From: Methylomonas sp. LL1
GTDB lineage: Bacteria > Pseudomonadota > Gammaproteobacteria > Methylococcales > Methylomonadaceae
Assembly (NCBI RefSeq): GCF_015711015.1
Contig: NZ_CP064653.1
Coordinates: 1,612,001-1,676,000 of the forward strand
DNA length: 64,000 bases
Direction of reading: 5' to 3'
The translations under genes were made by a program, and so were the position numbers. The notes beneath the pieces are model-generated. The model made no database searches, had not been told where the DNA came from, and was given only the letters and a program-made list of their open reading frames with translations. Numbering within the stretch: the first letter of the stretch is position 1; each line of letters starts with the position of its first letter. Shown here piece after piece: positions 47,153-59,136 of the stretch.

Positions 47153-47460
47153 TCTTGGAAACGGAGCGTAAGCGAAGTGAAGATTTTTAGTCCGCGATAG
47201 CCGTAGCGCCGGGCGGGTTTTCGCAGCGAAGCGGAGAAAACCTGCAAGGCATCGCGAAACGGCGTCAAGTCATGCGAGAGCCTATGTTTCGACCCCTTGT
47301 TGGGTCGAAACGAGGTGACGCGGACGAATCGGGGCCGCCGGAGGCATAAGCGGTCGCGTAATTTTTGCCGCTTGTTGGGGCTGGGAGGCCCCTAAACAAG
47401 CTTTCGCAAAAATAGCGACTCCCCGAAAAACCCACCTTTTGGTGGATCAGAACGGAATAC
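47153..47460. other. Run of stable hairpins without a gene
   Basis: Successive inverted repeats: GGTTTTC/GAAAACC (47216-47242), GTTTCGACCC/GGGTCGAAAC (47286-47311), and a compound stem around 47355-47412. In the last, TTTTTGC, GCTTGTT and GGGG pair with CCCC, AACAAGC and GCAAAAA. Finally CCACC-TTTT-GGTGG lies near 47440. No ORF here looks genuine. It may be the remains of an element end or a structured RNA. Confidence 0.5.
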
Positions 47461-47499
47461 CCTCTAGCGTGGCGCTGGCGGGGCTGGTGAGGTTCGCGC

Positions 47500-47715
47500 T
47501 CAGTGAAATCGCCAAATGCCTTGATCCACCAAATGTAGCTGATAGCGGCGTAAGTCCTCAGCACTGGCAGTATCCAGTGATCGCCCCAGGAAACTTGCGA
47601 ATCTCTTCACAACACAGATATAACTGGCCTGGGTTTTGGGAGACAATTTACGCATCCGAATGCCGTCGATCATGCGTTGGCGCGACGGTGTGATGGGTTA
47701 AGTGGAAGAAGTCAT
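47500..47715 (-). pseudogene. Truncated site-specific integrase (N-terminal remnant)
   Basis: On the minus strand, ATG at 47673 opens 57 codons reading MIDGIRMRKLSPKTQASYI... ...LRRYQLHLVDQGI, then a stop. This is the SAM-like N-terminal domain of tyrosine recombinases, often found with IS91-type elements. A possible earlier start (47715, MTSS) is in another frame, indicating a frameshift. The catalytic domain is absent. Confidence 0.75.
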
Positions 47716-48107
47716 GACACTGCTCCAATCTCGAAACAAGGCGGATTGCCTCATCTATAGATAGGAAAAACAAGTGATATGCTCTCAATCAACAAATGCT
47801 TTGCTACTCAGATTCCATGATGCGGAGCGGTATAATCCATTGGCCATGGTGAAGCAGTGATAATGTCAATTTGCTCGCCAATATTGGACAGCCGCCAGGG
47901 TCAAAGGATGCCTTAACTATTAAAATTGGATAGTTACCCTCAGCGGCGGGTTGTGGCCAATTCCGTTGTAGCACACACACTTCAAAGCCAACACAAATTT
48001 CAAACTTTTTTCGCCCAATTGACGAAATCGCAATAATTATCGCGATTTCGAAAACGACCTCCAGAAAATTCTCTTCACAATAATGGCCATCCCAACCGGA
48101 GGTCATT

Positions 48108-48209
48108 ATGGAACAACTCTTCGCCCACTACGATCGCCTCGACGATGACCTAAAAGCCGAGCTGCCGCTGAAGCGAATTTGGACAGTGGCGGTGCAGGAT
48201 GATGATTAA
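48108..48209 (+). CDS. Small ORF of unknown function, possibly truncated
   Basis: A 33-codon ORF, MEQLFAHYDRLDDDLKAELP..., with an excellent binding site (GGAGG, 7 bases before ATG). A palindrome, CGAAATCGC/GCGATTTCG, lies at 48023-48050. The IS5-like element begins 15 bases after its stop. It could be the head of a longer gene cut by recombination. No family recognised. The 48-kb region before it (47716-48107) shows nothing else. Confidence 0.35.
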   Translation: MEQLFAHYDRLDDDLKAELPLKRIWTVAVQDDD

Positions 48210-48224
48210 GAATTAGCCGCTTAA

Positions 48225-50367
<2,143 letters not shown>

Positions 50368-50433
50368 ATAAACTCCCTCCAATCAATTGGAAGTAATTGT
50401 ACGCCAATTGTGCGTCAAATTTTGAATTTCGCT

Positions 50434-50650
50434 TTAGCTTGCTCGTTTGATCGGAATCACGTTTGGATTCTCGCCAGTTAATAATTCCAGCCGTTCGCAC
50501 AAAACGCGCCAAGCTTCCGCCTGTTCCGCTTTTAGTTCCTGGTGCTGGTGGTAGACGCGCTTCAACTTGTTTTCTTGAGTGTGGTTAAGGCATTTTTCGA
50601 TCACGTCGCCGTGTATGTCACGGTTATCCGAACTTTCCCCACCAATTAAG
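50434..50650 (-). pseudogene. C-terminal remnant of a tyrosine integrase
   Basis: The minus strand reads IHGDVIEKCLNHTQENKLKRVYHQHQ... ...AWRVLCERLELLTGENPN, then TAA at 50434. This is the end of phage/island integrases, containing the conserved CLNH-T region near the catalytic Tyr. The upstream part of the same frame (ILSAKCLIGGESSDNR) does not match, so the gene was cut and joined to other DNA. It marks an old island boundary. Confidence 0.72.
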
Positions 50651-50707
50651 CATTTGGCGCTAAGGATTCCGCCAAAAATAAGTTCCCGATATTCGAATGT
50701 CTTGTAG

Positions 50708-50745
50708 GGGCGAATTCATTCGCCCTGGGCGATTAAAATCGCCCC
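50708..50745. repeat. Double palindrome (REP-like)
   Basis: GGGCGAA-TTCA-TTCGCCC is followed one base later by GGGCGATT-AA-AATCGCCC. The two adjacent hairpins could also form one larger fold. Located just before the IS110 element. Confidence 0.65.
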
Positions 50746-50827
50746 TTGTATGATGAATTTTAACAACCGATAGCCTAGAAGAACCGATTAAGCTGTCATC
50801 GTTCATTGGGAGGCCGTTCGCCCCTGA

Positions 50828-50990
50828 GGACTGGTAAATACCAGAGCCTGTGCTGTAGATTGGCCCCCGCCCTATTCACCCATACCGTGGAGTATCCGAG
50901 GCTTAGAGCCTGCATACACAAGGAAGGTAGGTGCATGCGCAGGGTCGGGAACCGGTGAATAGTGTACTTAACCTTTAACTGAATTAAAAA
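50828..50990 (+). ncRNA. Candidate bridge RNA region of the IS110 element
   Basis: The non-coding stretch just before the IS110 transposase is highly structured. It has hairpin CTGGT-AAAT-ACCAG (50831-50844), long-range pairing CTATTCACC (50872-50880) with GGTGAATAG (50954-50962), and small internal hairpins ATAC/GTAT and AGGCT/AGCCT. IS110-group elements encode a guide (bridge) RNA from this position. The identification rests on position and folding only. Confidence 0.5.
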
Positions 50991-50996
50991 ACGATT

Positions 50997-52034
50997 ATGA
51001 CGAACCTCCCAATCAATGCCATCGCTGAATCTATCCACCGCCTGTTTGCCGGCGTGGATGTCGGAGCCGATGAATTGGTGCTGGTGATCCGCAAGAACGG
51101 CAAGTCGTTCGATCCACAAAAATATGCCAATACCCGCTCTGACCGTGCCCGCTTGGTCAACAAGCTGATCAAGCTGCCGGGCATCAAAGTCTGCCTGGAA
51201 GCCACCGGCATTTACCATTTCGACCTGGCGATTGCGTTGCATGACGCCGGTATTCCCGTGATGGTCGTCAATCCCAAGGCCTCGCATAACTTCGCCAAGG
51301 TGTTGATGAGAAACAGCAAAACCGATGCCGTTGATGCCAATACCCTGGCCGAATACGTCGAGCGCATGGACTTTGTCGCCTGGACCCGGCCATCGAATCA
51401 GACCCTGGCTTTGCGCGGTTTTGCCCGCCGCATTGATGCGCTGACCGGTCAGAAGGCTGCCGCGAAAAACCATCTGCATGCGCTGAGTGCGACTCAGGAA
51501 ACTCCAAAGGCGTTGCTGCGCGATGCCAAGCTGGCGATCAGTCAATTGGAAAAACGCATCGATACCTTGGCCGCCGAAGCGATGACCTTGATCAACCAGC
51601 ACCCGGAACTCAAGCGTGTTTTTGAGTTGCTGACCGGCATCAAAGGCATTGCCCAAACCAGCGCCATTGCTTTGATGGGCGAACTGCTGTTATTGCCACC
51701 CAACCTGTCGCATCGCGAATGGGTCAAGTTTGCCGGGCTCGATCCCAAAGCCTTTGAATCCGGCAAAAGCGTACATAAGAAAATGCGGCTGTCCAAGGCG
51801 GGTAACCGGCATATCCGCTCGGCATTGTATATGCCGGCCTTGAGCGCCAAACAGCATGACCCCCATGTCAGCGCTTATTTCCAGCACTTGGTCGACAACG
51901 GCAAGAAACCTTTACAGGCCGTCTGCGCAGTGATGCGTAAATTACTGCATGCGATCCATGGCATGCTAAAGCACGACCAGCCGTTCGATAACACACGGTT
52001 TTATGTCATTCCGACACCCATCATCGCTGAGTGA
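50997..52034 (+). CDS. IS110-family transposase (DEDD recombinase)
   Basis: A 345-residue recombinase. The RuvC-like N-terminal domain has the first acidic residue in FAGVDVGADELVL, then CLEATGIYHFDLA and the KTDAVDANTLAEY motif. The C-terminal transposase_20 domain has LTGIKGIAQTSAIALMGEL and the SKAGNRHIRSALYMPALSA region with the catalytic Ser. Full length and without frameshifts. The element has no inverted repeats, as usual for IS110, so its edges (roughly 50.75-52.08 kb) are not fixed. Confidence 0.92.
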   Translation: MTNLPINAIAESIHRLFAGVDVGADELVLVIRKNGKSFDPQKYANTRSDRARLVNKLIKLPGIKVCLEATGIYHFDLAIALHDAGIPVMVVNPKASHNFAKVLMRNSKTDAVDANTLAEYVERMDFVAWTRPSNQTLALRGFARRIDALTGQKAAAKNHLHALSATQETPKALLRDAKLAISQLEKRIDTLAAEAMTLINQHPELKRVFELLTGIKGIAQTSAIALMGELLLLPPNLSHREWVKFAGLDPKAFESGKSVHKKMRLSKAGNRHIRSALYMPALSAKQHDPHVSAYFQHLVDNGKKPLQAVCAVMRKLLHAIHGMLKHDQPFDNTRFYVIPTPIIAE

Positions 52035-52144
52035 AAAAGTGATGGAATTTTGTTGACTTGGAACAGAGTATCTACAATCAATTTAGAGAAATTATTTCAA
52101 ACCAAATCCTAACTTCAGTTCCGCCGCGCCGTTTCGGCCTTGGC

Positions 52145-55100
52145 TCAACCAACGCTCAAATGCGGGTTATCTTGCCGCGCGCGCTGTAGAATATCCAACG
52201 CTTCGTTATATTCAAAATTCATGACTTGGCGTTCTAATTCGGCAGCATGAGCGCCGAGCACGACCTTGAGCATTGGAGCGTGTTTTTCAACCAGTTTGCA
52301 TGCCATCAAGTCGCCGACGTCGAGCAATTGATGGAGTTCAAGCAATACGCTCCGAGCTTCGTTCCAGTCTATATCTCCGTGCTGCCGCGTTTCGTTGTCG
52401 GGGAGCGCCTCCATGACCGCGCAGGCCAGCGAACGCAGGGCATCATCCAGAGGAGCGATATGGCGTTCGAGTTCATCGCCCCCAAGCCCGGCCTTGAAAG
52501 CCGCATCCAATTCGCCGGCCAATCTTTGCACCTCGGTGGCCCCCAAATTGCCGGCGCTACCTTTCAGCGTGTGAGCAATACGGCGCGCCTGGTCTTTTTT
52601 GCCCGCAACTATCGCGGCCCGTAGCTGCGTCATATCCTCGACGTGATCCGTGGCTAGACGTCGCAGTAACCGCAGATAGGTCTCCCGCCGTCCCGACAGC
52701 AGCTTTAAGCCAAGTTCGGCATTCAGACCTGGAATGCCGGCAAGCATGGTCAGGGGCTCAACAGCGGCGGCGGGTAGCGTTTGAGTCGTCCGCGCCATGG
52801 CTGGCAACCAGCGTAGCAATACGGCATAAAGTTGCTCGGGATCGACCGGCTTGGGGATAAAGTCGTTCATGTCCGCCGCCTTGCAGGCCAGGCGATCTTC
52901 GTCGTAGGCGTTGGCCGTCATCGCCAGGATCGGTTTGACGCCCCAGCCAGGCAGGGCGCGAATCGCGCGCGCGGCGGAGAGTCCGTCCATTACCGGCATC
53001 TGCATATCCATCAAAATCAAATCGTAGTTGCCGGTCCTCGCTTTCTCCAACGCGACCAGGCCATCCTCGGCGGTCTCGACGAACAGCTCCACCGCATGCA
53101 ATAGCTCCACCGCCACTTCGCGGTTAACCGGATTGTCTTCCGCCAGCAACACGCGCGCACCGGCTTTTTCGCCACGCAACGCAGTCTCGGCATCCTTGAA
53201 TGTTTGGCCGGCCGACGGAACCATGACGCCATGGCCATGCTCGACGCGGACCGTCAGCCAGAAAAGACTACCCACCCCCACCGTGCTCTCCACCCCGGTT
53301 TCACCACCCATCAATTGAGCCAGATGCCGGGTAATCGCCAATCCCAATCCCGTGCCGCCATATTTGCGGGTGGTGGATGCATCGGCTTGTTCGAAAACCT
53401 GGAATAATCGGAGCCGTTTTTCGGGGGGAATACCAATACCGGTGTCTTCGACTTCGAAACGTAATAGTAGCCGGTCGCCATCGTCTTCGAGTAATTTGGC
53501 CCGCAATACAACCCGGCCTCGCTCGGTGAATTTAACAGCGTTGCTGGCGTAGTTGAGCACGGCTTGACGCAATCGGGTCGGATCGCCACGTAGCCAGATC
53601 GGAACCGCATCGGAATCGACGTCAATGATCAAACCCTTGGCCGCCGCCTGGCCGGCGATTAACGAACGTACATGGTCAAGAATATCGAATAAATGAAAAT
53701 CACGATTCTCCAACTGGATGCGTCCAGCTTCGATTTTCGATAGGTCGAGAACATCGTTGATGATGGACAGCAAATGTTGGCTGGCTCCTTCGATTTTGGA
53801 CAAGCGTTCGTCTTGATGTGGCGTAACACCTTCGCGACGCAGCAGATGAGTCAGGCCCAGGATGGCGTTCATCGGCGTACGAATCTCGTGGCTCATGTTG
53901 GCGAGAAAGAAACTCTTGGCTACGTTGGCTGCTTCGGCCGCAATCTTGGCTACTTCGAGTTGATGAGTTCGTTCCGACACCAATTGCTCGAGATGATGCC
54001 GATGTTGGTCCAGCTCTTCGGCGATGCGTTTTTTCTCGGTAATGTCTTCCTGTATCCCGACATAGTGGGTAATGGTCCCGTCGGACTGGCGGATAGGCGC
54101 GATGAGGGTAAAATTGACGTACTCGCTACCATCCTTGCGCCGATTATGAAACTCACCCTTCCATGAACTGCCTTGGCCGAGCTCCTTCCATAATTTGACA
54201 AAGGTTTCCCGTGAGGTCCCGCCCGATTGCAACAGGCGCGGATTTCGGCCCATCACCTCGTCGCGGGCGTACCCGGTCTGGCGTAAAAAACTATGGTTGA
54301 CATAAACGATATTTGCGTCGACATCGGTGATGACGATGCTCTCCGGGCTTTGTTCCACCGCCATCGACAACTGGCGCAGCTCTTGAGCCGCTTGTTCCAC
54401 CGCCTGTTTTGCATCCATGGCATCCTCCATCAAGGACAGCGAGGCTAGGCGCGCCATACGTTGCTCTTCGAGAGCATCGTGCAACTCTCTTTCCACCGTT
54501 TTGCGTTCGGTGATGTCGCGGGCGGTGACGACCGAGCCGACGATATTTCCGTCCTTATCGCGAATTGGCGCCAGGTTGTAGCAGCCTATCCAGGTTTCGC
54601 CGCTGTCCTTACGCCGCAGGCTATATTCCTGATCGACGGCTGTCTCGCCACGCAAGGCTCGAGACACCGCCCATTGTTCGATAGGCGCCGGTTCGCCGTC
54701 GGGTAGATAGACCTCCAGAATATCCGGATACTCAGTGATTATCTTGCTACATTCGGCCTTGTTCTTGAAGCGGTGGTAAGCGGCAAATGCGTCGTTGAGA
54801 TGGATGAAGCGCCCGTCGCGGTCGGAAATAAAAACAGCGTCGGACATCGCCGCCATTGCCGCTTCCAGTTGCGCCTTGCTGGCTTCCGCCTCTCGGCGGA
54901 CTGCATCGGCCTCTTCCATCCGATTCAGCGCGGCAAGTCGCGCCGCTTTCTGCTGCCGCAGAGCGGCGGCTTGGGCTTCGGCCAGCGCCTGCTCGGCTCG
55001 CTTGCGTTCGGTAATATCACGATGCACGCTTATAAAACCCATCACGCTGCCGTCGGGCGCCAAAATCCGCGCTCCGCTGGTTTCGGCTAGGAATAAACTC

Positions 55101-55786
55101 CCATCCTTGCGCCGATAGCATATTTGGATCAGAGCCGTTTCACCTCCCGGATCAAGCCGATATCGCTGGTGGCCCTGTTCAACGAAATCGGCCGGATCGG
55201 CGTAAATAAAGTCGGCGCCACGGCCGACGGCCTCTTCCGGTGTGTAGCCGAACATACGCGTGAAAGCCGGGTTCACCTGCTTAATGCGGCGATCGGTGTC
55301 GGTGAGTATCGTGGCGTCGAGAATACTGTTGAAGATGGAGTGGAGACGGGTTTCATTCTCCCGTAGATGTCCGTGAGCCTGTTCCAGTTCGCTACGGCGT
55401 TCGAACTCGTATTGACGGGCGCGGCGATGCGCCTCGGCAAGCACGCTGATCAGTACGCCACTGAGCATCAGCATGCCCCACTGGAACAAATCATGGTTTT
55501 CGGCAATCGAGAATTGGCCGAACGGAGGGATCAGGAAATATCCCGTAGCCAAGCCGGCGCTAGCGGTTGCGATAAGTCCCGGCCCCAACCCTCCAAACAT
55601 GGCGACAACGATCAGCACCGGCATAAACAAAATCAACAGCGGCCGCTGGCCGAAACCGACACTCAACTGAAACCGTATCGCAAGCATTATGAAGGGCAGA
55701 GCCACGGCTAACAGATAAAGCACCAGGCGGTTGCCTAGCGATAACGACGGCCTCACGGAGCCTATCCAGCTAGTGACTCGGTTCAT
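52145..55786 (-). CDS. Hybrid sensor histidine kinase (DUF4118-like, PAS x3, HisKA, HATPase, REC, Hpt)
   Basis: A 1213-residue membrane kinase from the ATG at 55786; a TTG eight codons earlier is the alternative. About four N-terminal helices ([17 protein letters not shown] ... [17 protein letters not shown]) resemble a KdpD-type DUF4118 module. Three PAS/PAC units follow, each ending in a DITERK- or DITEKK-type PAC end. Then HisKA ([19 protein letters not shown]), HATPase ([20 protein letters not shown]), a receiver ([19 protein letters not shown]) and a C-terminal Hpt domain ([15 protein letters not shown]). It can carry a full phosphorelay. It lies 75 bases downstream of the PAS-only sensor. 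Confidence 0.92.
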   Translation of the reverse strand: MNRVTSWIGSVRPSLSLGNRLVLYLLAVALPFIMLAIRFQLSVGFGQRPLLILFMPVLIVVAMFGGLGPGLIATASAGLATGYFLIPPFGQFSIAENHDLFQWGMLMLSGVLISVLAEAHRRARQYEFERRSELEQAHGHLRENETRLHSIFNSILDATILTDTDRRIKQVNPAFTRMFGYTPEEAVGRGADFIYADPADFVEQGHQRYRLDPGGETALIQICYRRKDGSLFLAETSGARILAPDGSVMGFISVHRDITERKRAEQALAEAQAAALRQQKAARLAALNRMEEADAVRREAEASKAQLEAAMAAMSDAVFISDRDGRFIHLNDAFAAYHRFKNKAECSKIITEYPDILEVYLPDGEPAPIEQWAVSRALRGETAVDQEYSLRRKDSGETWIGCYNLAPIRDKDGNIVGSVVTARDITERKTVERELHDALEEQRMARLASLSLMEDAMDAKQAVEQAAQELRQLSMAVEQSPESIVITDVDANIVYVNHSFLRQTGYARDEVMGRNPRLLQSGGTSRETFVKLWKELGQGSSWKGEFHNRRKDGSEYVNFTLIAPIRQSDGTITHYVGIQEDITEKKRIAEELDQHRHHLEQLVSERTHQLEVAKIAAEAANVAKSFFLANMSHEIRTPMNAILGLTHLLRREGVTPHQDERLSKIEGASQHLLSIINDVLDLSKIEAGRIQLENRDFHLFDILDHVRSLIAGQAAAKGLIIDVDSDAVPIWLRGDPTRLRQAVLNYASNAVKFTERGRVVLRAKLLEDDGDRLLLRFEVEDTGIGIPPEKRLRLFQVFEQADASTTRKYGGTGLGLAITRHLAQLMGGETGVESTVGVGSLFWLTVRVEHGHGVMVPSAGQTFKDAETALRGEKAGARVLLAEDNPVNREVAVELLHAVELFVETAEDGLVALEKARTGNYDLILMDMQMPVMDGLSAARAIRALPGWGVKPILAMTANAYDEDRLACKAADMNDFIPKPVDPEQLYAVLLRWLPAMARTTQTLPAAAVEPLTMLAGIPGLNAELGLKLLSGRRETYLRLLRRLATDHVEDMTQLRAAIVAGKKDQARRIAHTLKGSAGNLGATEVQRLAGELDAAFKAGLGGDELERHIAPLDDALRSLACAVMEALPDNETRQHGDIDWNEARSVLLELHQLLDVGDLMACKLVEKHAPMLKVVLGAHAAELERQVMNFEYNEALDILQRARQDNPHLSVG

Positions 55787-55861
55787 CGACAAAAGACAAG
55801 CCTCGCGCAAGCGCCGAACGGCATCGGGATAGCCAACAGCTGGCGGAGGCGCGGATTCATG

Positions 55862-58699
55862 TCATGGCTCCCCTGCCCCATTGCCGTTCAAAAAAACCAA
55901 GTTATACGGTGGTTCGCGTCCGAGTTCTTCGGACAACGCGTTGATCCGCTTCTTCATCTCGATGATGTCCATTTCGCGGCCCAGGGTGACGCGATTGAAG
56001 CGCTCGAGTTCGGCGTTGCGGTAACGTAGTTGTTCTTCGGCCTGTTTCTGGGACGTTATGTCGATGATGACGCCGTCGAGGAATGCGGCATTATTCTTCG
56101 CATCGTAGACCGCCCGCCCATGTTCGAGAACCCAGCGAATATCACCCTTGGCGCACCGAATACGATAGACGATGCGGTAAGGTTGCGCGCTGTTTATCGC
56201 GGCATCCACTGTCCGTTCCACGCTGGCAAGATCGTCCGCAACGATCAAATCGGCCCAAGTCAAGGGGGAGTCTCCCAAGAGAAATTCCGTTGCATCGTGT
56301 CCCGTCAAAAGCGTCACACCGGCGGAAAGCATGGATACCCGCCACGGCGCCTTGACATCGCAACGATAGACGGTGCCAGGTAGATTGCTGGTCAGGCTGC
56401 GATAGCGTTGTTCACTTTCCACCAGAGCCTCTTCCGCCTTTTTTCGATCGGTGATATCGATGTTGATGCCGGACAGGATGGCGACCTTGCCGTTCTCATC
56501 ACGCCTGGCACTACCTTTGGCATACATCCAACGCATCTCGCCGCTATCTTCACGGCGGATACGAAACTCGACTTCGAAGGGAGCGCCCTGATTGATATGC
56601 CTTTCCCATACGGCATCGATCAGCGCCAGGTCGTCGGCATATACCCGTGAACGCCAATCCTCGTCGCTACGTGGACTGCCGGGAGGCACGCCGTAGAGCC
56701 GTTCGTATTCCGCCGACCAGTAAATCGAGCCGTTACGTTGGTCCCATTCCCAAATGCCGACATGGGCGCTTTCCTGTGCCAAGATCAGCCGCTGTTCGCT
56801 TTCGTGTAAAGCCGCCGCTATCGCCTTGGCTTCGTCGCGCGCGGCCTGGGCGTCCTCCAGCAGATTTAACATCGCAAGTTGCGCCTGCTGTTGATTTTCC
56901 GGTTGCCATGGTTCCGAAAGTTCAACCATGGAGTCGAGAGCACTTATGGTATGAGGTGGATCGCGGTCGAGTTCGCAAGCCAGTGCGTTGATTTGCCCTT
57001 TTAACGCCACCATGTCCAATTCGCGACCCATGGCTGCACGGTTGAAACGCTCCAACATCGCATTTCGGGAGTTCAGGGCAATTTCGGCCGTCTTGCGAGC
57101 GGTGATGTCGTGTTGCACCGCCAACCAGACGTTACCCCAGATCGGCATTAGATGGCTGGACACGATAGCATAAGTCCAGAATAGGCTGCCGTCCTTGCGG
57201 CGGTTCAATACCTCGCCTTGCCAATTTCCGGTCGTGCGGAGTTGTTCGATGATCTTACTGGCGGCTGCCTCGGGTGTACACTCCGATGTCAATGCATTGA
57301 GAATGGCCACATCGCAACCAATCAATTCACCGGGTTGATAGCCGAACGTCGTTTCGAAAGCGGGATTGACATACAAAATCCGCCCATCGCCGGCAACAAC
57401 ATTGACGCCTTCCGTAATTTTGGCAAGCACCTCCGCCTGCAATTGCACCGCCTGTTCGGTCCGATGCAGTTCATCGGCCAACGCCGATTGCGCTTGTTGC
57501 TGCTGCAAGACGAGTAGCGTGCCGGCGACCGCCAACACCAACAGGCTAATCAGCACAATCACGACCGACTCATTGACCGCTGCCTGGAAAAACTCGGTGC
57601 TATCGCTTTTGGCAATCAAAAACCAGTCGGTACCGGGGATGGCATAGCTTACACCGACCGAGGCTACGCCACGGTAATCGACACCATACAGCTGTTCGCC
57701 CAGGCGAGTGACCCCTCGTACCACCCGAGACTCCATCAGTTGGCTGTTTGAGACCGGCAGGCTCAGTTTGAGCGCGGAGTCCGAATGATGACGTAATGGG
57801 TTAAGATACAGTACATTGTCCCCTTCGCGGCGGAACAGCAGGACTTCGCCGCTGGTACTGGGGCCGGGCCATTTCCGCAGGTTCGGATAAAGCCAGCCTC
57901 CTAGTTCGGTATGTAGCACGGCCGTCGCCGCCCCACTACCGACCGCAATCGGCACGACAAAATCCAGATGAATATGACCATCGCTGTCCCGATAGGGACC
58001 AATACGCTGAATGCCGCCGTCGCGGGCGGCGATCTGAACGGCCGTTTTCTGTAAAGGCGGTACTTCGCGATCGATGCCCGGCGCGGACCATAGCTTGTGG
58101 CCCCGCCGGTCAAACAATATGACCGAGGAAAAGTCCATGGACTTAACTAAGTGACTGATCCATACCTGTAAATGTGCCGATGCGGCGGTATCACCACTAT
58201 CGAGCCATCGCCGGAACAAATCGGCAAAATAGGCATTCCCATGGATAGATTTGGCGTTACCCTGCCGCGCCGAAAGCCAATCGCTGATTTGGCTGGTCTT
58301 GAGTTCGGCAATGGCTTGCAGGCGTGCAAACTCATCCCGCCGATCCTGTTGCCAACGGTAAGCAACGCCTCCGATAGTGGCGCCGACGATACAGATCGAC
58401 AGCAGAACAAAAGGCAGCCAGTGGCGGGAACGGGAAAAAGGCAGACCAGTGCCGGTAGCGGATTTTGCCGGTCGAGTATCGAATCGCCCGAGCAAGCCAT
58501 ACAACAGTAACGATGTGACCACCACAAACAACCATCCCTTGATCATGCCGACGACGGCAAACTGTTCGGCGTCCCGGATCAATGCTTTTAATGCGGTGTC
58601 GGAAAGCAGTATCCACAATGCGGCAAAAACGGCATAAATCACGACAATCAGCATGGCGTTATTTGGGTTGGCGTACCTGCTGTTGCGAGTATCGTTCAT
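55862..58699 (-). CDS. Membrane sensor with extracytoplasmic domain and three PAS domains, no output domain
   Basis: A 945-residue protein with N-terminal helices (LIVVIYAVFAALWILLSD, GWLFVVVTSLLLYGLLG, WLPFVLLSICIVGATIGGVAY). A cache-like periplasmic region (about 120-370) and another helix (VVIVLISLLVLAVAGTLLVLQ) precede three PAS/PAC units. There is no histidine kinase, GGDEF, EAL or methyl-accepting part. A helical signature, GRELDMVALKGQINALACEL (mid-protein), recurs at the C-terminus as GREMDIIEMKKRINALSEEL. It probably signals through a partner, the neighbouring hybrid kinase being the obvious one. Confidence 0.85.
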   Translation of the reverse strand: MNDTRNSRYANPNNAMLIVVIYAVFAALWILLSDTALKALIRDAEQFAVVGMIKGWLFVVVTSLLLYGLLGRFDTRPAKSATGTGLPFSRSRHWLPFVLLSICIVGATIGGVAYRWQQDRRDEFARLQAIAELKTSQISDWLSARQGNAKSIHGNAYFADLFRRWLDSGDTAASAHLQVWISHLVKSMDFSSVILFDRRGHKLWSAPGIDREVPPLQKTAVQIAARDGGIQRIGPYRDSDGHIHLDFVVPIAVGSGAATAVLHTELGGWLYPNLRKWPGPSTSGEVLLFRREGDNVLYLNPLRHHSDSALKLSLPVSNSQLMESRVVRGVTRLGEQLYGVDYRGVASVGVSYAIPGTDWFLIAKSDSTEFFQAAVNESVVIVLISLLVLAVAGTLLVLQQQQAQSALADELHRTEQAVQLQAEVLAKITEGVNVVAGDGRILYVNPAFETTFGYQPGELIGCDVAILNALTSECTPEAAASKIIEQLRTTGNWQGEVLNRRKDGSLFWTYAIVSSHLMPIWGNVWLAVQHDITARKTAEIALNSRNAMLERFNRAAMGRELDMVALKGQINALACELDRDPPHTISALDSMVELSEPWQPENQQQAQLAMLNLLEDAQAARDEAKAIAAALHESEQRLILAQESAHVGIWEWDQRNGSIYWSAEYERLYGVPPGSPRSDEDWRSRVYADDLALIDAVWERHINQGAPFEVEFRIRREDSGEMRWMYAKGSARRDENGKVAILSGINIDITDRKKAEEALVESEQRYRSLTSNLPGTVYRCDVKAPWRVSMLSAGVTLLTGHDATEFLLGDSPLTWADLIVADDLASVERTVDAAINSAQPYRIVYRIRCAKGDIRWVLEHGRAVYDAKNNAAFLDGVIIDITSQKQAEEQLRYRNAELERFNRVTLGREMDIIEMKKRINALSEELGREPPYNLVFLNGNGAGEP

Positions 58700-58730
58700 C
58701 GCCGGGCCATCATGCTTGAGACTCTAGGTG

Positions 58731-58890
58731 ATTTTTGAGAAAGTTTATACCCATTGCCAATGTCAAAAATGTGTCGTTCGCTGAGCGGACTTGTGCTGAG
58801 CAAAGCCGAAGTAGCCGAAGCGAACGGTTGACTTCGACTCCGCTCAGTCAACGGTAAATTGCTTGGATTGGGTACATTTATTGCCATAAA
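58731..58890. repeat. Dispersed repeat R, copy 1
   Basis: It runs from TTTTTGAGAAA to TTATTGCCATAA and contains CGCTGAGCGGACTTGTGC...GACTTCGACTCCGCTCAGTCA, with internal inverted symmetry (TGAGCGGA/TCCGCTCA). It ends 32 bases before the PAS sensor start. Related copies are at 61872-62080 and 63016-63064. The short ORF across it is not a gene. From 58891 to 59136 only a CTCCCAT/ATGGGAG hairpin (58957-58995) is visible. Confidence 0.8.
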
Positions 58891-59136
58891 TCGCCTTATC
58901 TCCCCATCGATATGTGAAGGAATTCCCGCGCGGCGTCCGGATCGGAGCGTTAAGAACTCCCATCCTTCATGACGATTCTACAGAGAATATGGGAGCGGTT
59001 ACAGCATCGCGGCATCATCCGCTGTAAAAATGGAGTCTAAATCCCTCGATATTGGTGGATAAAGCTTCTTTGTCATCCGAGTATATTGCCGCGGTTTATC
59101 CCGGTTATGCGCGGGCCAAGGATAATTTGGCCGCGT

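Noticed and set aside
47355..47412. Integron attC site
   Set aside because: The folded stem lacks the conserved core motifs (RYYYAAC/GTTRRRY), and no integron cassette or intI is nearby.
47804..48106. 100-codon minus-strand ORF
   Set aside because: No binding site. It starts opposite a better-supported small plus-strand ORF and spans a palindrome.
58696..58887. Minus-strand ORF starting MAINVPNPSNLPLTERS
   Set aside because: Translation of repeat R copy 1. Similar spurious ORFs arise at copies 2 and 3.
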